Source of the DNA: a virus
Direction: 5' to 3' (one strand)
DNA length: 32,524 bases
IMG/VR virus record: IMGVR_UViG_3300002835_000672
Coordinates: 1-32,524 of that record
A program made the translations under genes and the position numbers. Positions 6,116 to 13,596 of this stretch are shown here, piece after piece. The notes below the pieces were generated by a model that saw nothing but the letters and a program-made list of their open reading frames with translations, was not told the DNA's origin and made no database searches. Within the stretch, counting starts at the first letter, position 1. Each line of letters opens with the position of its first letter.

Positions 6116-6261
6116 ACAGGTTGATAGGGTCAATCCTCGTACTGCTGATCTGCGTTATTGCAGTCATCTGGGGGACGCGAGATGGGGAGGTGGCCGAGGT
6201 ACGCCACGCGATGGAGTCATCATACGGCGAAGAGCCGAAACCGCAGGGGCATGGGAGATGA
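6100..6261 (+). CDS. Small single-pass membrane protein, 53 aa
   Basis: ATG at 6100 with GGAG at 6088-6091, overlapping the DUF3310 stop. The peptide has a short charged N-terminus (MNKEHDRL), one hydrophobic helix of about 17 residues (IGSILVLLICVIAVIW) and a polar tail of 29 residues. The layout would fit a membrane-anchored peptide or a spanin-like or superinfection-exclusion protein, but its early position argues against lysis. It has no lipobox. Function is unknown. Confidence 0.65.
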   Translation: MNKEHDRLIGSILVLLICVIAVIWGTRDGEVAEVRHAMESSYGEEPKPQGHGR

Positions 6262-6323
6262 AACACAATCAACATTACATAACTTATTTGCTGCACCGCA
6301 TTGAGTGCAGGAGGGTGAGATGA
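6258..6323 (+). CDS. Possible 21-aa leader peptide
   Basis: A 21-codon frame fits exactly between two genes, sharing ATGA overlaps with both. Its ribosome-binding site (GGGAG) lies very close to the ATG, and the peptide has no recognisable feature. It could couple translation of the flanking genes or be spurious. Confidence 0.25.
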   Translation: MKHNQHYITYLLHRIECRRVR

Positions 6324-6799
6324 GAAAAGATAGGGCAGATAAAAAATGGCTACTGCATCTTGAGGCATCAAGATCGGCGCTCGTTAGTGTGCTTGGATTT
6401 GATTCTTACGAAGAGTACAAAAACTATAAATATGGCACAGGCGGTTACAGCAAACGGGCAGCTAAGTGCCTGCGAAATTTTATTCCGTACTGCATACAAA
6501 AACTCAATAAAGATAGCAGCAAAGTTATTGTATTGAACCGCGAATATAAGCCCATTGGTTATTGCGGTTCATACCTTGATTGGGTTGAGTACAGTGATTT
6601 TGACTCTGCCATTGCAGATATAGAAAGCCCTGAAATGAAAGCTTTTCTTACTGCCTGTGGCAAAGATAGAGCCGGTAGAGATTGGATGTGGTTTACGTGC
6701 AACGATAGCACTGTGCCTTGGACAAATTCTAAAAATGCCAAACGTCTTATTGGTTTAATTGATGCGGCACTGTGCGCCACGGTGCAGGAGGATAAATGA
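6320..6799 (+). CDS. Hypothetical AT-richer protein, 159 aa
   Basis: ATG at 6320 with AGGAGGGTGAG directly upstream; the alternative start at 6305 would overlap that site and is rejected. The protein is an alpha/beta mix with several Trp and Cys residues and no recognised motif. Codons here end in A or T more often than in neighbouring genes, and many runs are AT-rich, which suggests a separate origin from the genes on both sides. The end overlaps the next ATG (ATGA). Confidence 0.75.
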   Translation: MRKDRADKKWLLHLEASRSALVSVLGFDSYEEYKNYKYGTGGYSKRAAKCLRNFIPYCIQKLNKDSSKVIVLNREYKPIGYCGSYLDWVEYSDFDSAIADIESPEMKAFLTACGKDRAGRDWMWFTCNDSTVPWTNSKNAKRLIGLIDAALCATVQEDK

Positions 6800-7020
6800 A
6801 GTCACCTAAGTATTACCATCTGCTGAAGTACTACCGGCTGATTGAAGAGGCTCCACCCGAGCTAGCCGACCAGCGCAAGAAGCTGGCCGACGACATCAAG
6901 AAGTACCTTGCCAGCGGCAAAAAGATAAAGCAGATACCCAAAGGCTACTCAAAGTTCAGCGAACAGCCTATGCGCAGCTGGATAGAAGAGTCACGTAAAC
7001 GAAAATTTGGAGAACAATGA
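6796..7020 (+). CDS. Small basic phage protein, 74 aa
   Basis: AGGAGG at 6785-6790 and ATGA overlaps at both ends support this gene. The product is rich in Lys and Tyr and mostly helical (ADQRKKLADDIKKYLASGKK), ending in a basic tail SRKRKFGEQ. It may bind nucleic acid, but no family is recognised. Confidence 0.7.
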   Translation: MKSPKYYHLLKYYRLIEEAPPELADQRKKLADDIKKYLASGKKIKQIPKGYSKFSEQPMRSWIEESRKRKFGEQ

Positions 7021-7235
7021 TGAAAGTATTTGTATGGAAGGAAGTAGAAAAATGCAGCCATAGTTATCACAGTGAGGGTGGCGTAGTTGTTTTTGCTGAG
7101 ACCGAGGAACGTGCGCGTGAGCTGGCAAATTCTCATAGCGGGTGCGCCATTCGTGAAGACGAGATGCCGTGTGACGTTCGCACAACCAGAGGCAAAGAGG
7201 CCGTCTACATCATGGAAAACGCGGGGTGCTGTTAA
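7017..7235 (+). CDS. Conserved small phage protein ending in GCC
   Basis: GGAG lies six bases before the ATG at 7017. The 72-aa product has the pattern of a widespread small phage protein: FVWKEVEKCSHSYHSEGG, then VVVFAETEERARELA, and a terminal MENAGCC. The paired Cys at the end and the Ser/His-rich start may bind metal, which is speculative. No activity is known. The gene abuts the polymerase gene through a TAATG overlap and is probably translated with it. Confidence 0.7.
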   Translation: MMKVFVWKEVEKCSHSYHSEGGVVVFAETEERARELANSHSGCAIREDEMPCDVRTTRGKEAVYIMENAGCC

Positions 7236-9139
7236 TGAACCTCGTAGTTGGGGATTTTGAAACGTACTGGTCACAGACCCACTCACTTACCAAGATGAGT
7301 CCCATCGAGTACGTGATGCACCCAGAGACAGAAATCATATCGCTGGCTATTAAATACGGTGACGAGCAGACGCAGGTTATCTTTGGCGAAGACTTAATCC
7401 GCGACCACCTTGAGGCGCAGGACTGGTCTGATGTCATGCTGGTGGCGCACAACATGTCTGCGTTTGATGCGATGATCTTTGCGTGGCGTTTTAAGATACA
7501 GCCCAAAGTGTGGGGGTGTACGCTGGCTATGGCTAGGCCGATACACAGTAAGACTACGGGTAACTCCTTAGCCAAGCTCGTTGCCCACTACGAGTTGGGT
7601 GAGAAAGACAACACCGCACTACTCAACACCAAGGGTAAACACCTCGCTGACTTTACTGCCGAAGAAATTGAAGCGATGCGCCAGTACAACTGCGACGACA
7701 CCGATCAGTGTTACGGCCTGTTCAACATCCTGATCAAACACTACAACGCAGTAGAGCTGTGGCAGATCGACGCTACGATACGTATGCTGGTTGAGCCTAA
7801 GTTTACACTGAACAAGCGGGTGCTAGATGGGGCGCTCAGTGACTCTCGGATACAGAAGCAGCAGGCGCTCGAGGCGATGGGGCGTATTCTGTACGGGGAC
7901 ACACTTGTAGACGTAGAGGAGGGTGTACGCAGTATGCTTGCATCAGCCCCGCAGTTTGCAAAACTGCTAACTACCCTTGGTGTGGACGTACCAATGAAGG
8001 CAAGCCCATCAGACCCAACTAAGCAGATACCGGCGCTGTCCAAGACAGACCAAGAGTTCCTAGACTTGCAAGAGCATGATGACCCTATAGTTTCTTTAGC
8101 GGCAAGCACCAGACTCGATGTAAAATCCACGTTGCTACAAACCCGACTGGAGTCTTTTATTGCTACAGGTAACAAGCTACGTGGAAGGCTACCAATACCC
8201 CTGCACTACTGCGGAGCCGACACAACGGGGCGGTGGTCGGGGTTCATGTACAACCCGCAGAACCTGCCGAGAATAAACCCGGATAAGCCTAAGCTGTCCG
8301 ACGCCCTGCGAAAGTCTATGGTTGCCCCGCCCGGGTACAAGGTTGTGGTGGCTGACCTGTCGGGTATCGAGCTGCGGGTGAACCACTTCTTGTGGAAGGT
8401 GCCAAGCTCCATGGCGCTGTACCAAGCGTCTCCGGACAAAGCCGATCTGTATAAGGACTTTGCTGCAAAGCTGTACGAGATAACTGAAGCCGAGGTAATA
8501 AAAACGCAGCGGCAGGTGGGTAAAGTAGCGCACTTAGGTCTGGGGTTTGGATCGGGTGCGGCTACATTCCAGAAGGTAGCCAAGCTGATGGGTGGGGTTG
8601 ACCTGACGCTCAAAGAGTCCGAGCAGATCACCTATCGTTGGCGGGACGAGTACGAAGAAATAGTCAGTGGCTGGAAAGCCTGTGAGGCTGCGCTGCCGTA
8701 CGTACTGGCTGGCGACAAAGTGTACGAAGTTGACCCTTGGGGGCTTATCACGACGGAGAAAGGTGCACTGGTGCTGCCCAGTGGCAGGCGTATTCGCTAC
8801 CCGGCGCTATCCGTAGAGAAGGTGGGCAAGCACAAAGAGTGGGAGTACGGTCAAGGCCGGCACCGCACCAAGATATATTCTGGAAAAATTGACGAGAACT
8901 GCGTTCAGGCATTGGCACGTGACATTATCGCGCAGAATGCGTACGACGTGTTCAAGGAGTTGAAGCTACGTCCGAGCTTGATGGTGCACGACGAGCTTGT
9001 TTACGTAGTCCCAGAGGAAGATGCGCAGCATGTACTGGACACTGTGCAGAGAATTATGCGGACTCCTCCCGTATGGTGGCCGGAGCTGATAACATGGTCA
9101 GAAGGTGACATCGCACAATCCTATGGGGAAGCTAAGTGA
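7235..9139 (+). CDS. polA: Family A DNA polymerase with 3'-5' exonuclease domain
   Basis: This is the phage replicative polymerase, 634 aa. The exonuclease domain shows DFET (residues 7-10), NMSAFD (73-78) and YNCDD (151-155). The polymerase domain shows motif A with D374 and E379 (ADLSGIELR), motif B RQVGKVAHLGLGFG (426-439) and motif C VHDE (584-587). There is no 5'-3' exonuclease domain, as usual for viral enzymes. The position matching E. coli Pol I Phe762 is Leu434, and the one matching Tyr766 is Phe438. The ATG at 7235 overlaps the previous TAA; a GTG at 7226 in the same frame is possible. The nuclease gene follows with a GTGA overlap. Confidence 0.97.
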   Translation: MNLVVGDFETYWSQTHSLTKMSPIEYVMHPETEIISLAIKYGDEQTQVIFGEDLIRDHLEAQDWSDVMLVAHNMSAFDAMIFAWRFKIQPKVWGCTLAMARPIHSKTTGNSLAKLVAHYELGEKDNTALLNTKGKHLADFTAEEIEAMRQYNCDDTDQCYGLFNILIKHYNAVELWQIDATIRMLVEPKFTLNKRVLDGALSDSRIQKQQALEAMGRILYGDTLVDVEEGVRSMLASAPQFAKLLTTLGVDVPMKASPSDPTKQIPALSKTDQEFLDLQEHDDPIVSLAASTRLDVKSTLLQTRLESFIATGNKLRGRLPIPLHYCGADTTGRWSGFMYNPQNLPRINPDKPKLSDALRKSMVAPPGYKVVVADLSGIELRVNHFLWKVPSSMALYQASPDKADLYKDFAAKLYEITEAEVIKTQRQVGKVAHLGLGFGSGAATFQKVAKLMGGVDLTLKESEQITYRWRDEYEEIVSGWKACEAALPYVLAGDKVYEVDPWGLITTEKGALVLPSGRRIRYPALSVEKVGKHKEWEYGQGRHRTKIYSGKIDENCVQALARDIIAQNAYDVFKELKLRPSLMVHDELVYVVPEEDAQHVLDTVQRIMRTPPVWWPELITWSEGDIAQSYGEAK

Positions 9140-9804
9140 AAAATCTAACATGGTCGTACAGCAGTCTGAAGACTTTTGAGCAGTGCCCGAAGAAGTATTA
9201 CCACCTCAAGGTTGCCAAAGACGTCAAGGACACCGGCAGTGCTGCGACGGTGTACGGCCAAGATGTGCACAAAGCTGCAGAAGACTTTATAGCTATAGGT
9301 ACGCCGATACCTGCTAAGTTTAAGTTTGTAGCCCCAGCACTGGAAGCACTAAAACAAATCCCCGGCGAGAAGCATTGTGAGCTTAAGCTGGCGGTGGCGT
9401 ACAACGATGCGGGGCATACGCCCACTAAGTTTTTTGCGAAGGACGTGTGGTGGCGGGGGGTTGCTGACCTGCTCATCATAGACGGCGACAAGGCGTTCAT
9501 GGCTGACTACAAGACCAGTAAAAACGCCAAGTACGCTGACACTACGCAGCTAGACATAATGGCCGCGGCGGTGTTCACCCATTACCCAGAGGTGAAAGAA
9601 ATAAAGTCCGCGCTCATATTCGTGGTGAGCAACGAGTTCGTTAAGAAAGTACATAGTAGCGAGCTGCACAAGTCCTACTACGCAGCGTTTGATGCCCCGC
9701 TTGAAAGACTGGCTGGTGCATATGAGAGTGACGTGTGGAACGCTGTGAGCGGCCCGCTGTGCGCATACTGCCCAGTAAAATCTTGTGTACATAATAGGAG
9801 ATAA
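9136..9804 (+). CDS. PD-(D/E)XK nuclease, Cas4/RecB type
   Basis: GTG start overlapping the polymerase stop (GTGA). The 222-aa product has the PD-(D/E)XK superfamily layout: opening TWSYSSLKTFEQCPKKYY, H45 in VHKAAEDF, D111 in RGVADLL, then D124 and K126 in ADYKTSK, and Q138 behind. Four cysteines, C17 near the start and C209, C212 and C217 at the end, match the iron-sulfur staple of Cas4 and AddB nucleases. It likely trims DNA ends during replication or recombination. The nuclease call is strong; the cluster is inferred from cysteine spacing. Confidence 0.9.
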   Translation: MKNLTWSYSSLKTFEQCPKKYYHLKVAKDVKDTGSAATVYGQDVHKAAEDFIAIGTPIPAKFKFVAPALEALKQIPGEKHCELKLAVAYNDAGHTPTKFFAKDVWWRGVADLLIIDGDKAFMADYKTSKNAKYADTTQLDIMAAAVFTHYPEVKEIKSALIFVVSNEFVKKVHSSELHKSYYAAFDAPLERLAGAYESDVWNAVSGPLCAYCPVKSCVHNRR

Positions 9805-9806
9805 AA

Positions 9807-10166
9807 ATGAGTGCTGTTAAACCGAACGAAACAGATTTCCGTGGGACTTACATTGATTCAGTAGAAGGCGGTGTGGACTGTGCTTACCCCAACTGTCGCA
9901 GTGGTAAAGTAGTCAAAGCGCAGGCATATGTCGTTTGGGATGTTAGTTTAGACTTAAACCTTATGTTCACCCGAGTAGCCCCCGTTATAAAACTTGCGAT
10001 GCAAGAGCACTTGCACCCGCATGAGCTAGAAGATAAATATCTACCTTGGTCTTTTATTCTTCATCCAGAGTGCGCCGCCGAATGGGGGATGCAATTAATA
10101 TCTGACGGGCTTAAAGCTAATTCTCAAGTTGGGCGTGTTCTCAGCCACAGAGGAGAAATAAAATGA
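9807..10166 (+). CDS. Hypothetical protein with Cys/His pairs, 119 aa
   Basis: AGGAG at 9795-9799 sets the ATG at 9807. The product has CAYPNC near residue 25 and HPEC near residue 83, two pairs that could hold one zinc ion in a treble-clef-like fold. The region between is hydrophobic and helical. No family is recognised. Its place between a nuclease and an HNH-like protein suggests a DNA-related role, but that is only context. Confidence 0.7.
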   Translation: MSAVKPNETDFRGTYIDSVEGGVDCAYPNCRSGKVVKAQAYVVWDVSLDLNLMFTRVAPVIKLAMQEHLHPHELEDKYLPWSFILHPECAAEWGMQLISDGLKANSQVGRVLSHRGEIK

Positions 10167-10423
10167 CTAAAGAACGAAACTACCGCTCCGAGTACGACAA
10201 CTACCAAGGCACTGAGAAGCAAAAAAAGAACAGGGCCAAGCGCAACGCGGCTCGCAAAATGATGGCAGACGACGGTAAGGTTAGTAAGGGTGATGGCAAG
10301 CACGTCAACCACAAGACCCCGATGTCCAAGGGTGGCGGCAACAGTAAAAGCAACCTGTCTGTAAAAAACGCCAAGGACAATTTCTCTTACCCAAGAACGA
10401 AAACGGGTGCTATGAAGGACTGA
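10163..10423 (+). CDS. HNH-like small basic protein, 86 aa
   Basis: The protein is highly basic at residues 18-33 (EKQKKNRAKRNAARKM). It then shows a pattern typical of HNH nucleases: HVNHKTPMSKGG with H47 and H50, followed by NSKSNL with N60 and N64. It is short and lacks the zinc-binding Cys pairs of full HNH enzymes. Proteins of this type are common in phages and often left as hypothetical. It may be a nicking enzyme or a DNA-binding relative. Start AGGAG at 10151-10155, ATGA overlap upstream. Confidence 0.75.
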   Translation: MTKERNYRSEYDNYQGTEKQKKNRAKRNAARKMMADDGKVSKGDGKHVNHKTPMSKGGGNSKSNLSVKNAKDNFSYPRTKTGAMKD

Positions 10424-10425
10424 TC

Positions 10426-11976
10426 ATGCAAATCATAAACGACACGGCGGTAGTGCTGCGTACGCGCAAACCACACCTACTGGCCGAAAAGTCTGCGACG
10501 TATAAAATTATAGAAGAAGTTGATGGGATGTACACGGTGGCGGTCAAGTGGACGCTGCGAGATGCGCAGATACTGGCTGGGTTGGGCATGAAAGATGTGC
10601 CGTCCACCATCGAGCGGGACTACCAGTGGACTGGTAAGTTCAAGCCGTTCGCGCACCAGAAAGAAACCTCCGGATTTTTGACGCTACACAAGAAGGCGTT
10701 CTGCTTTAACGAGCAGGGCACCGGCAAGACTGCATCCGTTATATGGGCCGCGGACTACTTGATGAAGGCGGGTCTGGTTAAGCGCGTATTGGTAGTGTGC
10801 CCACTGTCGATCATGAAGTCTGCGTGGCAGCAAGACTTGTTTACCTTTGCCATGCACCGGGGGTGCGCGGTTGCGCACGGTAGCGCCGAGCAACGCAGGA
10901 AGATAATTGCGGAAGGCACCGAGTTCGTCATCATAAACTTCGATGGTGTGGCCGTTGTTCATGAAGAAATCGCAAAGGCCGGCTTTGACATGATAGTAGC
11001 TGATGAAGCTAGCTACATAAAAAACGTACAGACCGACCGATGGAAAGTTATAAACTCGCTGGCCTCGGAAATGGACTGGGTGTGGTTGCTGACGGGCACT
11101 CCAGCTGCGCAGTCGCCCACCGACGCCTTCGGTCTGGCTAGGATCGTAAACCCAGATAATTCTCCAAAGTATTTCGGGCAGTTCCGCGACAAAGTGATGT
11201 ACAAAGCCACGCAGTATATATGGCGACCGAACCGAGACGCAGACAAGATAGTGCACCAGCTACTGCAGCCGGCCATACGGTTCAAGAAAAGCCAGTGCTT
11301 GGACCTGCCCCCAGTGACCCACGTAGAACGGGAGGCTCCGCTTACCCCACAGCAGCAGAAGTACTACGACCTGCTCAAGAAGAAGATGATTATGGAAGCG
11401 GGTGGCGAGCAAGTAACCTCAGTCAACGCAGCCGTTAACATCAACAAGCTGCTGCAGATATCGGGCGGCGCCGTTTACACGGACAACAATGAGGTTGTGG
11501 AGTTTGACGTAAAGAATAGGCTGAACGTGGTGCTGGAGGTTATCGAGGAGTCGTCCCACAAGGTGCTTGTCTTCGTGCCTTTTACGCACACGATAGAGCT
11601 GTTGGAGACGTTCCTTACTAAGCACAAAATATCGTGCGGCGTTATATCTGGGCAAGTATCGGTAAACAAACGCAGTGAAATAATTCAGCGCTTCCAAAAC
11701 GACCCAGACCCATACGTGCTGATCATACAGCCACAAGCTGCATCCCACGGGCTTACACTTACCGCGGCTAACACCATAATCTGGTACGCACCGGTGACAA
11801 GCGTAGAGACTTACCTGCAAGCAAACGCCCGCATAGACCGGCCGGGGCAGCACAACCCCATGACCATCGTGCACATAAAAGGCAGTGAGGTCGAGGCTAA
11901 GCTGTACTCCATGCTGCGTTACAACATAGACAACCACAAGAAAATAATCGAGCTGTACAACGAAATAAACACTTGA
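10426..11976 (+). CDS. SNF2-type superfamily 2 helicase
   Basis: The 516-aa product carries the ordered helicase motifs: FKPFAHQ before motif I, NEQGTGKT (residues 95-102), DEAS (193-196), LTGTP (222-226), and in the second lobe ASHGLTLTAA and QANARIDRPGQ. This is the SNF2/Rad54-like pattern, and no accessory domain is present. Phage members are thought to remodel or unwind forks and branched DNA. The N-terminal 70 residues are a separate beta-rich part. Its TGA lies inside the TTGACA of the next promoter, so two transcription units meet here. Confidence 0.93.
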   Translation: MQIINDTAVVLRTRKPHLLAEKSATYKIIEEVDGMYTVAVKWTLRDAQILAGLGMKDVPSTIERDYQWTGKFKPFAHQKETSGFLTLHKKAFCFNEQGTGKTASVIWAADYLMKAGLVKRVLVVCPLSIMKSAWQQDLFTFAMHRGCAVAHGSAEQRRKIIAEGTEFVIINFDGVAVVHEEIAKAGFDMIVADEASYIKNVQTDRWKVINSLASEMDWVWLLTGTPAAQSPTDAFGLARIVNPDNSPKYFGQFRDKVMYKATQYIWRPNRDADKIVHQLLQPAIRFKKSQCLDLPPVTHVEREAPLTPQQQKYYDLLKKKMIMEAGGEQVTSVNAAVNINKLLQISGGAVYTDNNEVVEFDVKNRLNVVLEVIEESSHKVLVFVPFTHTIELLETFLTKHKISCGVISGQVSVNKRSEIIQRFQNDPDPYVLIIQPQAASHGLTLTAANTIIWYAPVTSVETYLQANARIDRPGQHNPMTIVHIKGSEVEAKLYSMLRYNIDNHKKIIELYNEINT

Positions 11977-12000
11977 CACTGTAAAGTATTTAGGTACACT
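11973..12000 (+). promoter_or_regulatory. Sigma70-type promoter for the third early unit
   Basis: TTGACA (11973-11978), a 16-nt spacer and TACACT (11995-12000). The first ten bases match the promoter at 4121. It overlaps the helicase stop codon and lies about 30 nt before the next gene's strong ribosome-binding site. The -10 box differs from consensus at two positions, so strength may be moderate. Confidence 0.7.
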
Positions 12001-12032
12001 AACTCTCCCGGAAACCCAAAAGGAGGATTACC

Positions 12033-12440
12033 GTGAGCGACCTGAATGCTGCAACACTGGCTAGTATTTATATAAAAATGCGTAATGAAATCAAGGCCCT
12101 CGACGACAAGGCAAAAGAAATAAAGGAGAAGCAGGACTTAATAGCTAACACGCTGCTTGAGCTGTGTAACGCGGAAGACGCAAACACTATATCAACCCCC
12201 GAAGGCACGATAAGCCGACGATTGCAGTCCAGCTACTGGACTAGCGACTGGGATAGTTTTTATCAGTTTGTGGGGGAACACGATGCGTACCATCTGCTTG
12301 AGAAGCGCATACACAACGGCAACATGAAAGAGTTTCTTTCGATGAACAAGGACTCCGTGCCCATGGGGCTGCAGTCCAAACAACACTACGTGATAAGCGT
12401 ACGCAAACCAACCAGCAAAGTAGGAGATAGTGATGAGTAA
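12033..12440 (+). CDS. Conserved phage protein with coiled-coil N-terminus, 135 aa
   Basis: GTG start with a strong AAAGGAGG at 12019-12026. Residues 8-45 form a long charged helix (KALDDKAKEIKEKQDLI), likely a coiled coil. The rest has a pattern common in phage replication clusters: TPEGTISRR, then DWDSFYQFV, then LLEKRIHNGNMKEFL, and PMGLQ near the end. The function is not settled; some relatives are labelled as host-nuclease inhibitors, which I cannot confirm. It comes first in the unit driven by the promoter at 11973. Confidence 0.78.
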   Translation: MSDLNAATLASIYIKMRNEIKALDDKAKEIKEKQDLIANTLLELCNAEDANTISTPEGTISRRLQSSYWTSDWDSFYQFVGEHDAYHLLEKRIHNGNMKEFLSMNKDSVPMGLQSKQHYVISVRKPTSKVGDSDE

Positions 12441-13362
12441 AGACGTATCCATTTTTAACAACCAGTCACAAGTGATTGCCTCTACCGGTCGTAGGGCAAG
12501 TGCTCTCGGTCAACAACTGGCCTCGTCAGCTAAGGTGTTCACTCGCCGCATTCAGACCAGCAACAAGGGCATTTTCCGCAAGATCATCAACGGCGAGCAG
12601 GTGGGTGACCCGATCCGTGACTCGTTCAACGCAATCATCGTGGGTATGCTCACCGAAGTGAGCCGAGTGTACTACGAAGACAAGTACGACCCTAACAAGG
12701 AGGCCACTGCACCAAACTGCTGGTCTAATCAGGGCGACAAGCCCGAGGCAGACGTTAGCGACCCACAGCACTCCAACTGCGCTGACTGCCCGCAGAACAT
12801 AAAGGGCTCCGGTGACAACGGCGGTAAAGCGTGTCGATACCAGCGCCGCGTTGCCATACTGCTTGAGGGTGACACCTCGGGAGACGTGTACCAGTTTAGT
12901 ATCCCGGCAAAGTCTTTGTTTGGTAAAGGCTCTGGTAATGTGCATCCATTCGAGAGCTACTTCAAGTACCTCTTTATGAATCGTGAAGCGCCCGATACGG
13001 TGGTAACGACTATAAGCTACGACATTAACGCCGATGGTATGGAGTTGCTGTTCTCCCCTACCCGGCAGCTTACTGATGCCGAGCTTGATCTTGTTGAGTT
13101 TGCACAGGCTAACCCAGAAACACAGCGGTACACTCGCATCACGGTTGCTCAAGCTGACGGCGTAACAAAGCTGCCACCCAAGGTTGAGGCGAAGAAAGAA
13201 GCAGCGAAGCCCGCACCGAAGGTTACCCGCTCAGAAGAACCGGATGACGACGAGCCGATGCCCGAGCCTGTAAAGCGCACAAAGGCGCGTGAAGAGCCAG
13301 AAGCTGAAGCAGTCTCCGATAAACTGGCTTCCGTAATCAGCGAATGGGGCGGGGTCAGCTAA
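12433..13362 (+). CDS. Cys-rich phage protein with acidic tail, possible ssDNA-binding protein
   Basis: The ATG at 12433 (preceded by a GTG at 12430) has AGGAG at 12422-12426 and overlaps the previous gene. The 309-aa product has an N-terminal domain with NCWSNQG, then NCADCPQN and ACRYQRR, four or five Cys that could bind zinc, followed by a beta-rich core and a long disordered Pro/Glu/Lys segment ending near EWGGVS. A core plus acidic C-terminal tail, in the middle of a replication operon, is what phage ssDNA-binding proteins look like. The assignment rests on layout and context rather than a sure family match. Confidence 0.6.
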   Translation: MSKDVSIFNNQSQVIASTGRRASALGQQLASSAKVFTRRIQTSNKGIFRKIINGEQVGDPIRDSFNAIIVGMLTEVSRVYYEDKYDPNKEATAPNCWSNQGDKPEADVSDPQHSNCADCPQNIKGSGDNGGKACRYQRRVAILLEGDTSGDVYQFSIPAKSLFGKGSGNVHPFESYFKYLFMNREAPDTVVTTISYDINADGMELLFSPTRQLTDAELDLVEFAQANPETQRYTRITVAQADGVTKLPPKVEAKKEAAKPAPKVTRSEEPDDDEPMPEPVKRTKAREEPEAEAVSDKLASVISEWGGVS

Positions 13363-13592
13363 TGAGCGTAGGATACTCATTGAGAATAGTTGAGCTCAAT
13401 AGGTCCGCAGGCGAAGAACTACTAGGCGTAAAGTTGGGCAGGGTGTGCATACGTAACAATATGCCCGTTTCTGTGCTAGCTGCACGCCTAGGAGTCAGTC
13501 GGCAGACGGTGTACAACTGGTTTGTTGGCGCATCAAAACCCAGTCTAAACACAAAAATTAAAATAGAAGCCCTACTGACTACGCTGCGGTAA
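13362..13592 (+). CDS. Small helix-turn-helix protein, 76 aa
   Basis: The start is set by a TAATG overlap with the preceding gene; the longer frame beginning at 13344 is rejected. Residues 34-58 form a clear helix-turn-helix: VSVLAARLGVSRQTVYNWF followed by GASKPS, as in XRE-type regulators. The N-terminal 30 residues are a short capping segment. It could regulate early transcription or guide replication proteins to an origin. No operator is obvious nearby. Confidence 0.85.
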   Translation: MSVGYSLRIVELNRSAGEELLGVKLGRVCIRNNMPVSVLAARLGVSRQTVYNWFVGASKPSLNTKIKIEALLTTLR

Positions 13593-13596
13593 CACC

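Noticed and set aside
6258-6268. ATGAAACACAA shared with the gene start at 96
   Set aside because: Only 11 bases and the peptides diverge at once, so chance or start-codon context is enough to explain it.
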